From positions 1 to 36,328 of the forward strand of contig JANWLO010000029.1 of the NCBI GenBank assembly GCA_025450815.1: a stretch of 36,328 nt of DNA, given 5' to 3'. Below the pieces are notes generated by a model. That model was not told the DNA's origin. It worked only from the letters and a program-made list of their open reading frames with translations, and searched no databases. Below are positions 7,916 to 16,105 of the stretch, piece by piece. A program made the translations under genes and the position numbers. The number at the start of each line of letters is the position of its first letter. Positions within the stretch are counted from its first letter, which is position 1. This stretch comes from Gemmatimonadaceae bacterium (GTDB taxonomy: Bacteria > Gemmatimonadota > Gemmatimonadetes > Gemmatimonadales > Gemmatimonadaceae).

Positions 7916-10867
7916 ATGAAGTCTCACATCGTGGTGCGGGGAGCACGCCAGCACAATCTCAAAGGCTTCGACCTCGAGATTCCGCGCCGCAGCTACACCG
8001 TGATCACCGGGCCATCGGGCTCGGGGAAGTCTTCGCTTGCCTTCGACACGATTTACGCCGAGGGGCAGCGGAGGTACGTCGAATCGCTTTCGGCGTATGC
8101 TCGGCAATTTCTCGAACGCATGGAGAAGCCGGCGGTCGACTTCATCGACGGCCTGTCGCCGGCGGTGGCGATCGAGCAGTCGAATCCAACAAAAACGTCG
8201 CGGTCGACGGTAGGCACCGCGACCGAGATCTACGACTTCCTCCGGCTGTTGTGGGCCCGCGTCGGGCACACGTTCTGCCCAGTGTGCGGCCGAGAGATGA
8301 AGCGCGACACCGTGCAGTCGGTAACAGATGAGATATTGGCGCTGCCCGACGGCACGCGGTTCTCGGTTGCGTTCCCGCTGCGACTCAGCGAGCTCGTGAC
8401 GCACGAGGTCGTCGTGGAAAACCTCCGCGCACAGGGATTCCTGCGCGTTGTGATCGAGGGCACGCTCGCGCACCTCGAAGAGCTTCCTGCCGGCACCGAC
8501 GTCACGAAGGCGGCGGAGCTGCTCGTGGTGGTGGATCGCCTCGCGGTTTCGCCCGAAAGCCGGCAGCGGCTGGCGGACGCGGTGGGCACGGCGTTCCGCG
8601 ATGGCGACGGCGAAGCGGTGGTGCTGCTCGCGTCGCCAATAGCGGCGCGACTCGCCGGCTCCGGCACACAGGGCGACGACGACACGCCCGTGTCGCGGCT
8701 GATGTACACGGAGCGCTTCGAGTGTCCCTACGATGGCACTCGCGCGCTCACCCCCACGCCGCAACTCTTCTCGTTCAACAATCCGCGCGGGGCATGCGCG
8801 ACGTGCAATGGCTTCGGCGCGATTCTCGAGTATGACGAGGCGCTAATCGTTCCCTACCCCGACCGTTCGCTGCGCGAGGGCGCGATCGATCCCTGGACGA
8901 AGCCGCGCTACGACGGCAAGCGGCGCGCGCTCGCGGAATTCGCGAAAAAGAGCAAGATCTCGATGGATGTGCCGTGGCGCGAGATCGAGCTCGCCGACCG
9001 TTACCAGCTGCTGTACGCGAAGACGAAGGGCTTCCGGGGCATAATGGTTTTTCTCAAGGAGCTCGAGTCGAAGCGCTACAAGCAGTACATCCGCATTTTT
9101 CTCCGTCAGTATCAGACGGCGCAGGATTGTCCGACCTGTCACGGCGCCAAGCTACAGATCGAGGCGCTGCAGGTTCGCATCGCGGGACGCACGATAGCCG
9201 AGGTGAGCGACTTGCCGGTGGAGCGCCTCGTGCCGTGGCTCGAGACGGTTCCGCTCTCGGAGTTCGAACAGAAAATCGCGGCGAACATCCTCAGCGAGGC
9301 GCGCACGCGCACGCGCTTTCTCCTCGAGGTCGGACTCGGTTATCTCACGCTCAATCGCGCCACGCGCACGCTCTCCGGCGGCGAGGCGCAGCGCATCGGG
9401 CTCGCCAACTCGCTGGGCTCGAAGCTCGTCGACACGCTCTACGTGCTCGACGAGCCGTCGATCGGTCTGCATCCGCGCGATGTCGACCGTTTGCTCACGC
9501 TGTTGCATCGCCTGCGCGACGGCGGCAACACGGTGCTGGTCGTGGAGCACGATCTCGAGGCGATCCGGCGCGCGGATTACATGGTGGAGCTCGGGCCGGG
9601 AAGCGGAGAGCAGGGCGGCCAGGTGGTGTTCGCGGGTCCGCTCGCTCGCGCGGCAGAGAGTCCTCTCACCGGTGCGTATCTCACCGGCGCGAAGGAGATT
9701 CCGCTGCCGGAGGAGCGCCGCGCGCTCGGCCCTCGCTGGCTCACGCTCACCGGCGCTCGCGAGCACAACCTGCGCGGTGTCGACATCCGCATCCCGCTCG
9801 GCGCCCTCACCGTGGTGACGGGAGTATCCGGCTCGGGCAAGAGCACGCTCGTTCACGACGTGCTGCTGCGCGCACTCGAGACGCGGCTCACGGGCGAGCA
9901 CACGGCGAAGCGTCATCTCGGCGAGCGCGTCGGAGGATTCGACGGGATTACGGGATGGGAGCCGCTCGCGGACGTCGTTTGTATCGATCAGAGCCCGATC
10001 GGCAAGTCGCCGCGCTCGAATCCGGTGACGTACGTGAAGGCATTCGATGAGATCCGACGCATTTTCGCGGACCAGCCGCTGGCGCGGCAGAAACGCTACG
10101 GCGCGGGACACTTCAGCTTCAACGTGAAGGGCGGGCGCTGCGAGAACTGCGAGGGCGCGGGTTATCTGCAGGTCGAGATGGTTTTCATGGCGGACGTGTA
10201 CGTGCCGTGCGACGTGTGCGGCGGCAAGCGGTTCAAGCCCGAGGTGCTCGAGGTGAGAGTGCGCGGCAAGAACATCTACGACGTGCTCGATCTCACGATC
10301 GATCAGGCGATTCGTTTCTTCCCGCGCGAGGAAAAGCTCGGCCAGGCGCTATGGCAGTTGCAGCAAGTGGGGCTCGGCTATCTGAAGCTGGGGCAGCCCG
10401 CGCCGACGCTCTCCGGCGGTGAGGCGCAGCGCGTGAAGATCGCGCGCGAGCTCACGACGGCTGGCAAGACGAAAACGCGTAAGCTCTACGTGATGGATGA
10501 GCCGACGACGGGGCTGCACCTCGAAGACATCAAGAAGCTCGCACGCGTGTTCGAGCGGCTGGTGGACGCGGGGCACACGCTCGTGATCATCGAGCACAAT
10601 CTCGACGTTATCAAGCTCGCGGACTGGGTGATCGATCTCGGACCGGAAGCGGGCGACGGTGGCGGCGAGCTCGTGGCGATGGGAAGGCCGGAGGAGGTCG
10701 CGCTGGTGGAGTCGTCGCACACGGGACGCTGGTTGCGGCCGCTGCTGCACATGGATGAGCCGGCGCGGACGAGCGGCGCGCGAGCGACGGCGCGGCGAGT
10801 GGCGGAGAGCGCTGCCGAACGAGCAGCGGAGCGCGCTTCGCTTGACCGTGCCGCGCGGACCGGGTAA
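7916..10867 (+). CDS. uvrA: Excinuclease ABC subunit A
   Basis: DNA-damage recognition ATPase of nucleotide excision repair, acting with UvrB. It has 983 residues, slightly long for the family. Two ABC modules are visible: Walker A GPSGSGKSSLAFDT near residue 37 with signature LSGGEAQRI and Walker B VLDEPSIGLHP, and Walker A GVSGSGKSTL with LSGGEAQRVKIA and VMDEPTTGLH. The signature CPVCGR and the C-terminal zinc module CENCEGAG...CDVCGGKRF are intact. The first zinc module is unusual: C270-P-Y-D273 instead of CxxC, with C294 and C297 kept. After the normal end (TGRWLRPLL) there is an Ala/Arg/Glu-rich tail of roughly 40 residues. The last codons overlap a predicted tRNA promoter, and the TAA stop is part of its -10 box. 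Confidence 0.97.
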   Translation: MKSHIVVRGARQHNLKGFDLEIPRRSYTVITGPSGSGKSSLAFDTIYAEGQRRYVESLSAYARQFLERMEKPAVDFIDGLSPAVAIEQSNPTKTSRSTVGTATEIYDFLRLLWARVGHTFCPVCGREMKRDTVQSVTDEILALPDGTRFSVAFPLRLSELVTHEVVVENLRAQGFLRVVIEGTLAHLEELPAGTDVTKAAELLVVVDRLAVSPESRQRLADAVGTAFRDGDGEAVVLLASPIAARLAGSGTQGDDDTPVSRLMYTERFECPYDGTRALTPTPQLFSFNNPRGACATCNGFGAILEYDEALIVPYPDRSLREGAIDPWTKPRYDGKRRALAEFAKKSKISMDVPWREIELADRYQLLYAKTKGFRGIMVFLKELESKRYKQYIRIFLRQYQTAQDCPTCHGAKLQIEALQVRIAGRTIAEVSDLPVERLVPWLETVPLSEFEQKIAANILSEARTRTRFLLEVGLGYLTLNRATRTLSGGEAQRIGLANSLGSKLVDTLYVLDEPSIGLHPRDVDRLLTLLHRLRDGGNTVLVVEHDLEAIRRADYMVELGPGSGEQGGQVVFAGPLARAAESPLTGAYLTGAKEIPLPEERRALGPRWLTLTGAREHNLRGVDIRIPLGALTVVTGVSGSGKSTLVHDVLLRALETRLTGEHTAKRHLGERVGGFDGITGWEPLADVVCIDQSPIGKSPRSNPVTYVKAFDEIRRIFADQPLARQKRYGAGHFSFNVKGGRCENCEGAGYLQVEMVFMADVYVPCDVCGGKRFKPEVLEVRVRGKNIYDVLDLTIDQAIRFFPREEKLGQALWQLQQVGLGYLKLGQPAPTLSGGEAQRVKIARELTTAGKTKTRKLYVMDEPTTGLHLEDIKKLARVFERLVDAGHTLVIIEHNLDVIKLADWVIDLGPEAGDGGGELVAMGRPEEVALVESSHTGRWLRPLLHMDEPARTSGARATARRVAESAAERAAERASLDRAARTG

Positions 10868-10870
10868 AAT
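10842..10870 (+). promoter_or_regulatory. Predicted sigma-70-type promoter for tRNA-Asn, inside the uvrA 3' end
   Basis: TTGACC at 10842-10847 (5 of 6 to the -35 consensus), a 17-base spacer, and TAAAAT at 10865-10870 (5 of 6 to the -10). Transcription would begin a few bases before the mature tRNA at 10881. The uvrA stop codon TAA is the first half of the -10 box. Confidence 0.65.
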
Positions 10871-10880
10871 GCTGTGCTGA

Positions 10881-10953
10881 TCCCGAGTAGCTCAGGTGGT
10901 AGAGCAGGTGACTGTTAATCACCGGGTCGGGGGTTCGAGTCCCTCCTCGGGAG
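10881..10953 (+). tRNA. tRNA-Asn (anticodon GTT)
   Basis: A 73-base cloverleaf. The acceptor stem TCCCGAG pairs with CTCGGGA, followed by discriminator G. The D stem is GCTC/GAGC. The anticodon stem GGTGA/TCACC encloses CTGTTAA with anticodon GTT. The T arm is GGGGG-TTCGAGT-CCCTC, with one G-T pair. The 3' CCA is not encoded and must be added enzymatically. It starts 13 bases after uvrA. Confidence 0.97.
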
Positions 10954-10973
10954 TTTGGTGATAATCGACAGGC

Positions 10974-11008
10974 AAAGAGGGCCATCCGGAATTCGGATGG
11001 CCCTCTTT
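10974..11008. terminator. Hairpin terminator, probably bidirectional
   Basis: A perfect 15-bp stem (AAAGAGGGCCATCCG pairing with its complement) around the 5-base loop GAATT. It ends in CTTT on the plus strand and, by symmetry, also on the minus strand. It sits between tRNA-Asn and the 3' end of the convergent MFS gene and can stop transcripts from both sides. Confidence 0.9.
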
Positions 11009-11016
11009 GTTCTTCA

Positions 11017-12402
11017 CTAAAACGGCGGCGCCGCCGGTTCGTTCACGTCGGGAACGAGCGCCACGTCGCGCGCGGGCAGCAGCCCCATCTCACGGTAGAT
11101 CGGCCGCATGATCTTCCCGATCTTCGGCCGCTCTCGCACGAACCAGAGCGATCCCGCAAGGCAGAACGTGCCGGTCACGATGACGGTGTGCGGTGCGCCG
11201 ATCCGGTGAGCGAGCGCGCCAGCCATCAGTGCGCCGAACGGCGCCGCGCCGAAGAAGGCCGTGGCATAGTAGCTCATCACGCGCGCTCGCTTGTCCTCCG
11301 GCACGAGCGCCTGGATGATCGTGTTGCTCGCGGCGGAGCATTGCATCAGGCCGAAGCCAACGAAGGACATGAGCACGAGCGACAGCCACAAAGTGTGCGA
11401 TAGCCCGAAGAAGATGAGCGCGCCGCCGAGCACTGCGGTGGCGATCTGCAACATGCGCGTGAGTCCCACGGCGGACTTGCGCAGCGTGAGCGACAGTCCC
11501 GACGCGAGCGCACCCACACCCGAAGCCCCCGTGAGAAAACCAAGCGTGTGCGCGCCGCCGTGCAGCACCTCGCCGGCGAACACCGGCAGCAGCACGGCGT
11601 ACGGGTATCCCATGAGGCTCATGAGCCCGAACAGCAGCAGGATCGCGCGGATGGGACGGAACGTGCGCACGTAGTCCCACCCCTCGCGCATCTGCTCGAC
11701 CATGCTGGTCGCGTGGCGACGGATGTTCATCGGCTTGATGCGCATCATCAGGAGCGATGCGATGACTGCGAAGTAGCTGAATCCATCGATGAGAAAGCAC
11801 CACCCTTCGCCAGCCCCGGCGATGATCAGGCCAGCGATCGCCGGACCGATGAGTCGTGCCCCGTTCACCATCGAGGAATTGATGGCGATGGCGTTACTCA
11901 GATCGTTGCGATCCTCCACCATCTGGACCAGGAACGATTGGCGCCCGGGCATGTCGAACGCATTGATCAGTCCCTGGAACGCGCTGAGCGCGATGATCTC
12001 CCAAAGCGTGATGACGTGGGCGAGCGTGAGCGCGGCCAGCGCGAGCGACTGGACGGCGGCGCAAGCCTGCGTCAACACCAGCAGCCGGCGTCGGTCGACG
12101 CGCTCGATCCACACGCCTGCGAATGGTCCTAGCGCGAATGAGAGGAAGTATCCCGCGAAGCTGACGACACCCAGAAGCAGCGCCGAATGGGTGAGCCGGT
12201 AGACGAGCCAGCTCGTCGCCAACCGCGTCATCCAGTTGCCGATCACCGAGATGCTCTGACCGTAAAAGAACAGCTTGAAGTTTCGATGCCGCAGCGATCG
12301 CCATGCGTACGATATCGAGGCGAGAGTTCGCGGCGCACTCGGCAAGTCGGGACCATCCGCGGGCGCGCTCACCGGGTGAGTTCCCTCCTCACCGCTGATC
12401 AT
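11017..12402 (-). CDS. MFS transporter (EntS/MFS_3-like efflux)
   Basis: About 461 residues with roughly twelve predicted membrane helices. After a short cytoplasmic leader, the first helix begins at FKLFFYGQSISVIGNWM, typical of the MFS_3 (enterobactin-exporter-like) branch. The 2-3 loop carries GVWIERVDRRRLL, matching the MFS GxxxDRxxRR-type signature. A second half starts near FRPIRAILLLFGLMSLMGYPYAVLLPVFAGEVLHGG. The start ATG 12402 overlaps the 3' end of the marR gene by 14 bases, so the two are one operon; the longer frame to 12507 lies wholly within marR. A MarR-controlled drug or metabolite exporter is the natural reading. The substrate cannot be inferred. Confidence 0.9.
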   Translation of the reverse strand: MISGEEGTHPVSAPADGPDLPSAPRTLASISYAWRSLRHRNFKLFFYGQSISVIGNWMTRLATSWLVYRLTHSALLLGVVSFAGYFLSFALGPFAGVWIERVDRRRLLVLTQACAAVQSLALAALTLAHVITLWEIIALSAFQGLINAFDMPGRQSFLVQMVEDRNDLSNAIAINSSMVNGARLIGPAIAGLIIAGAGEGWCFLIDGFSYFAVIASLLMMRIKPMNIRRHATSMVEQMREGWDYVRTFRPIRAILLLFGLMSLMGYPYAVLLPVFAGEVLHGGAHTLGFLTGASGVGALASGLSLTLRKSAVGLTRMLQIATAVLGGALIFFGLSHTLWLSLVLMSFVGFGLMQCSAASNTIIQALVPEDKRARVMSYYATAFFGAAPFGALMAGALAHRIGAPHTVIVTGTFCLAGSLWFVRERPKIGKIMRPIYREMGLLPARDVALVPDVNEPAAPPF

Positions 12403-12826
12403 CACCCGCCAGGCGCTCGATGATTGTGCCCGCTGCGAACAACGTCTCGCGCTCTTGCTCATCCAGCCGAGAGATGGCGTGCGCCAGCCAGGTACGCTTG
12501 GCGTCACCGATGCTCTTCCGCACCGCGGCGCCCTTCGCGGTGAGCTCGATGTTCACCTGCCGGCCATCGGTGGGGTGAGGCTTCCGTTCGACGATACCCC
12601 GCTTCTCGAGCGCGGCAATGGTGGCTCCCATCGACTGCGGCCGCATGCCCTCCGCGCGCGCCAGATCGGCCGTCGTCGCGGCGCCGTCCCTGGACAGGCG
12701 CGCCATGACGGAGGCCTCACTCAACGAGAGTCCGTGCGACGCCGCCTGCGCGCGCACTCGGCGCGTCAATCGCCCAATGGCATGGCCAAAATCGATGACC
12801 GAGACGTCGAAAGTCTTTCGCGGCAT
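12389..12826 (-). CDS. MarR-family transcriptional regulator
   Basis: A 145-residue winged-helix regulator. The helix-turn-helix is in LSLSEASVMARLSRDGAATTADLARAEGMRPQSMGATIAALEKRG, and the wing carries the MarR hallmark DGRQVNIELTAKG. ATG 12826 is chosen because it gives the usual MarR N-terminus and lies 7 bases after a -10-like TAGACT. The extension to 12952 would read through the operator. The gene overlaps the MFS transporter it probably controls. A perfect 16-bp palindrome lies 25 bases upstream over the predicted -35, a classic autorepression layout (inference). Confidence 0.92.
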   Translation of the reverse strand: MPRKTFDVSVIDFGHAIGRLTRRVRAQAASHGLSLSEASVMARLSRDGAATTADLARAEGMRPQSMGATIAALEKRGIVERKPHPTDGRQVNIELTAKGAAVRKSIGDAKRTWLAHAISRLDEQERETLFAAGTIIERLAGDDQR

Positions 12827-12833
12827 ACCCACG

Positions 12834-12867
12834 AGTCTACAGAAGAACAGGCAAACTTGCAAGTTTG
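12834..12867 (-). promoter_or_regulatory. marR-MFS promoter with 16-bp palindromic operator
   Basis: On the minus strand TTGCAA (12862-12857), a 17-base spacer and TAGACT (12839-12834) form a plausible promoter. The perfect palindrome CAAACTTGCAAGTTTG (12852-12867) covers the -35, so a dimeric regulator bound there would block RNA polymerase. Transcription would begin at or within a few bases of the marR ATG (12826), giving a leaderless or nearly leaderless message. Confidence 0.6.
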
Positions 12868-12974
12868 ACTGGCGACTTCCGAACGGAGAGGCGCGCTTTC
12901 GGTCGCTGTCGCCAATGAGCGTAGATTTCGGGATGCGTTCGATGCGCCCCACCCATGGGTAGAACAGCTACACA

Positions 12975-14012
12975 ATGAGCGAGCCACAAGGAGCGCCGCC
13001 AGAATTGGCGCCTGCGCCGCGCGTCTCCGCCGTCGTGCCCGCGTTCAACGCGGCGCGCTACATCGGCGGCGCCATCGACTCGCTTCGCTCGCAGACGCTC
13101 GCCGACATCGAGATCATCGTCGTCGACGACGGCTCCGGCGACGACACGCTCGCCATCGCGAAGCGGTACGCCGCGATCGACACGCGGGTGCGCGTGCTCG
13201 CGCGCGCCACGCCGTCCGGCAAGCCGTCGATCGCTCGCAACCAGGCGCTTGCCGCAGCACGCGGTCGCTACATCGCGTTCCTGGATGCGGACGACACCTC
13301 GGTCCCCACGCGATTGGAGAACGCCGTGCGCGCCCTCGAGCGCACAGGCGCGCTGTTCGCGTTCTCGGACAAACGGCGGTTCTACGAGGCCACCGGCGAG
13401 CTCGCACCCGAGACCACCCTCGGCGGGGCACGATTCATCGAGAAAGCCGCCCCGTATCTGGAGCGCACGAGCGACAACCTATATCTCTGCCGCCCCAACT
13501 TCCCCGCGTTTCTGCTCACCTTCATCGCCATCAACACGTCCACGGTGGTGTTCGATCGCGAGCTGCTCGCGCTCGAGCCCACGTGGTTTGACGAATCGCT
13601 GGTGTGCTTCGAGGACGTGGATCTCTGGTTTCGGTGGGCCGAGCACACGCGGGTGGCGTTCGTGAACGAAGTCCATACGATCATGCGCAAGCACGCCGCG
13701 AGCATCACCGCGGGCGATCCGCTCGCGACGAGAATCGACGGAATCGGTGTGCGCCAGGCGCATCTCGCCCGGCTTCGGGGGCGATTGTCGCCGCCCGAGA
13801 TCGCGGCCGCGGAGCAGAACATCAGTGAGCTCCAGTTCCACGTTGCGTACGAGAAGTGGCTGACGAACGACGGATCGGACTCCCGCAGATGGTTTCTCGC
13901 GAGCTGGCGCACCAGGCCGACCACTACGGCCCTTCTCGGCTATCTCAAGGCATGGGTTCCAAGGCGGGCTGCCATCGCGGCATCGAGAGCGCTCGGCAGG
14001 CCGGGCGAATGA
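12975..14012 (+). CDS. Family 2 glycosyltransferase (GT-A fold)
   Basis: A 345-residue inverting GT2 enzyme that adds a sugar from a nucleotide-sugar donor. It has the N-terminal nucleotide-binding motif VSAVVPAFNAARYIGGAIDSL, the VVDDGSGDDT Asp pair, then SIARNQALAAARGRYIAFLDADD with the DxD metal site. A catalytic-region FEDVDLWFRWAE follows near residue 215. No membrane helix is evident, so it works at the cytoplasmic face. ATG 12975 is the first gene of the plus-strand glycan block. A -10-like TAGAAC (12960-12965) lies 9 bases upstream. The stop overlaps the next gene by four bases (ATGA), so the two are translationally coupled. Confidence 0.93.
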   Translation: MSEPQGAPPELAPAPRVSAVVPAFNAARYIGGAIDSLRSQTLADIEIIVVDDGSGDDTLAIAKRYAAIDTRVRVLARATPSGKPSIARNQALAAARGRYIAFLDADDTSVPTRLENAVRALERTGALFAFSDKRRFYEATGELAPETTLGGARFIEKAAPYLERTSDNLYLCRPNFPAFLLTFIAINTSTVVFDRELLALEPTWFDESLVCFEDVDLWFRWAEHTRVAFVNEVHTIMRKHAASITAGDPLATRIDGIGVRQAHLARLRGRLSPPEIAAAEQNISELQFHVAYEKWLTNDGSDSRRWFLASWRTRPTTTALLGYLKAWVPRRAAIAASRALGRPGE

Positions 14013-15100
14013 GCGCCTCCGAAAACGAGGTGAGCTGCTTCCCAAAATGGAATGATCCGTATCTCCACGAGCTCGCGGCGGCGCTCGGCGAGGCCGGATG
14101 GCACTGCGAGCTCGTCGATCGCAGGGGATTGTGCGTGGCGCTCGTGAAGGCTGCGCTTGGCCGCGGGCTCGTGCATCTGCACTGGTATGAGGCGCTGAGT
14201 CCAACGCGCCACTGGGTGGATGGCGCGCTCGCCTGGGCGCTCGTACCTGCGCTCTGGATCGCGGGACGTCGTGGACGGCTGGTGTGGACCGTGCACAACA
14301 TGATTCCGCACGAGGGATACGCACCGCTCATTGGAGCGCCCTTCCTTCGCATTCTCACTCGTGCGAGCAGTCGGGTGCTCGTCCACTTCGACGAAACACG
14401 TCAGGCTGTCGAGCGCCGCTTCGGCGCGGCAGGCAAGGTCTTCGTCACTCCGCCTGCGAGCTTTCGCGGAGTTCATGGAGCGGCGATCGATCAGGCGCAG
14501 GCGCGCGCAGTGCTTGGAGCGCCGATGGAGAGCGAAGGGATGATGTTCGTGCAGATTGGGAATCTTCGCGCGTACAAGGATCCGGCGACGACAATCCTCG
14601 CTTTCCGCGATGTCGCTCCGCCATCGGCGCGATTGTTCATTGCGGGCGTGTGCCGCACCGGCTCGATCAGGGACGCAGCCTTGGCGGCCGCAGGAGACGA
14701 CCCACGAATCGAGATACGATTCGGCTACCTCTCGAATGAGAATCTCGTCGCCGCATTGTGCGCAGCCGATTGGAGCATCTGTCCGTACCGGGCCATCGAC
14801 AATCCGGGCGCCGTGAATCTGTCGGTCGGATACGACTGTCCCGTCATCGCGCCGGCATTCGCGGTCGTGCGCAAGGTCACAGACGGCCACCCCGCCATTC
14901 TCTATTCCACCACCGGCGATATGCGAGCAGCGCTCTCGGCGGCCATCGCGTTAGCCCGGACACGCTCCAGGTCTCCCTCGGCCGCGTCCCCGATGGGTGG
15001 CCTCCCCACGAGCCGGCAGCAGGCGGCGTGCACGATCGCGCACTACCTGGCAGCGCGGAACGGAACGAGCCACCCCCGGCGCCGGTGGAAACTCCACTAG
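14009..15100 (+). CDS. GT-B glycosyltransferase (GT4- or GumK-like)
   Basis: 363 residues from ATG 14009, which overlaps the GT2 stop by four bases; upstream in-frame starts lie inside the GT2 gene. The first Rossmann half shows NDPYLHELAAALGEAGW, VHLHWYEAL and VWTVHNMIPHE. The second half shows FVQIGNLRAYKDPATTILAF, a donor-site pattern of GT-B enzymes, then LFIAGVCRTG and ADWSICPYRAIDNPGAVNLSVGYDCPVIA. The layout resembles glycosyltransferases of the GT4/GumK type that build exopolysaccharide repeat units. Donor and acceptor are unknown. The C-terminus is basic and Ser/Arg-rich and may touch the membrane. Confidence 0.87.
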   Translation: MSASENEVSCFPKWNDPYLHELAAALGEAGWHCELVDRRGLCVALVKAALGRGLVHLHWYEALSPTRHWVDGALAWALVPALWIAGRRGRLVWTVHNMIPHEGYAPLIGAPFLRILTRASSRVLVHFDETRQAVERRFGAAGKVFVTPPASFRGVHGAAIDQAQARAVLGAPMESEGMMFVQIGNLRAYKDPATTILAFRDVAPPSARLFIAGVCRTGSIRDAALAAAGDDPRIEIRFGYLSNENLVAALCAADWSICPYRAIDNPGAVNLSVGYDCPVIAPAFAVVRKVTDGHPAILYSTTGDMRAALSAAIALARTRSRSPSAASPMGGLPTSRQQAACTIAHYLAARNGTSHPRRRWKLH

Positions 15101-15249
15101 TTTTCTCTCGCTTCCGCGAGCGCGAGCGGCCCGCCCAGTGACGCTGGCCCGCAGGATGCACTGGAGTCGAGGATCATCTTTCGTCGCACGCCCGCGTCGC
15201 CGGTTCGGTGGCAGGGAAGCAGTGGCGGCGTCCACTCATCCATGTCGTA

Positions 15250-16098
15250 ATGATCGCTGATCTGAAGAGCGCGACAATCGAAGTGTGGGAGCATCGGGAG
15301 CTCCTCGAACAGCTCACGCGGCGCGACATCAAGCTCCGTTACAAGCAGGCGGCCATGGGTTTCGCCTGGGCCATCTTCATGCCGTGTCTCATCGTGCTGT
15401 CGGGGTTGATCATCCGCTTCGCCATGGCGCAGATCTCCGGACAGACGCTCAAGCGCGTGGACGTCGCGAACATCGCGATCAAGGGGGTGGGCTGGGCCTT
15501 CTTCGTTGGCGCACTGGGATTTGCGACGGCGAGCCTCGTCGGCAATTCGAACCTCGTCACGAAGATCTACTTTCCGCGCGAGGTGCTGCCGCTGTCCTCC
15601 GTTGGTGCGCAAGCGTTCGACACGTCCATCGGTTTGCTCACGCTGATTGTGATTATGCCGTTCCTGGGCGTGAGGCTTCATACGAGCTTCGTGTGGATAC
15701 CGCTGCTGCTCCTGCTTCTCGTGTTGTTCACGACGGGGGTTTCGCTCTTTCTCAGCTGTGCGAATCTCTTTTTCAGAGACGTGAAATACATCGTGCAGGT
15801 GGTACTGATGTTCGGTATTTTCTTCACGCCGATCTTCTTCGAGCCATCGATGCTCGGTGTGCGCGGCGCGCATCTCGCGATGCTCAACCCGCTCACGGGC
15901 ATCCTGGAGGGGCTGAGGCTCTCCGTGGTGCAGGGCCACAATCTGCTCTATCCGCTCAGCGTCGTCGTGAAGGGGGTCGAGCGCCCGGTGTGGGAGCCGT
16001 GGGAGCTCGTCTATTCGGGAGTATTCGCGATCGTCGCCGTCTTCGGAGCTGCGGTGATGTTCCGGCGGCTGCAGCATCTGTTCGCAGAGTACGTGTGA
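15250..16098 (+). CDS. ABC-2 polysaccharide export permease (Wzm-like)
   Basis: 282 residues with six predicted membrane helices and the ABC2_membrane pattern: an amphipathic N-terminal helix (HRELLEQLTRRDIKLRYKQAAMGFAW) before helix 1, then NLVTKIYFPREVLPLSSV in the cytoplasmic loop. The YFPREVLP loop is typical of O-antigen and capsule permeases. The protein exports a lipid-linked glycan with the ATPase encoded 7 bases downstream. I place the start at ATG 15250. An in-frame GTG at 15208 is an alternative that adds 14 residues. The preceding 149 bases carry no gene. Confidence 0.93.
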   Translation: MIADLKSATIEVWEHRELLEQLTRRDIKLRYKQAAMGFAWAIFMPCLIVLSGLIIRFAMAQISGQTLKRVDVANIAIKGVGWAFFVGALGFATASLVGNSNLVTKIYFPREVLPLSSVGAQAFDTSIGLLTLIVIMPFLGVRLHTSFVWIPLLLLLLVLFTTGVSLFLSCANLFFRDVKYIVQVVLMFGIFFTPIFFEPSMLGVRGAHLAMLNPLTGILEGLRLSVVQGHNLLYPLSVVVKGVERPVWEPWELVYSGVFAIVAVFGAAVMFRRLQHLFAEYV

Positions 16099-16105
16099 GG
16101 GTCGA

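Noticed and set aside
10881-11013. tRNA-Asn as an integration site for a mobile element
   Set aside because: No integrase and no repeat of the tRNA 3' end were seen downstream; a terminator and an ordinary MFS gene follow.
13856-14008. Longer N-terminus for the second glycosyltransferase
   Set aside because: The extension lies inside the GT2 gene; the ATGA overlap at 14009 gives the usual coupled start.
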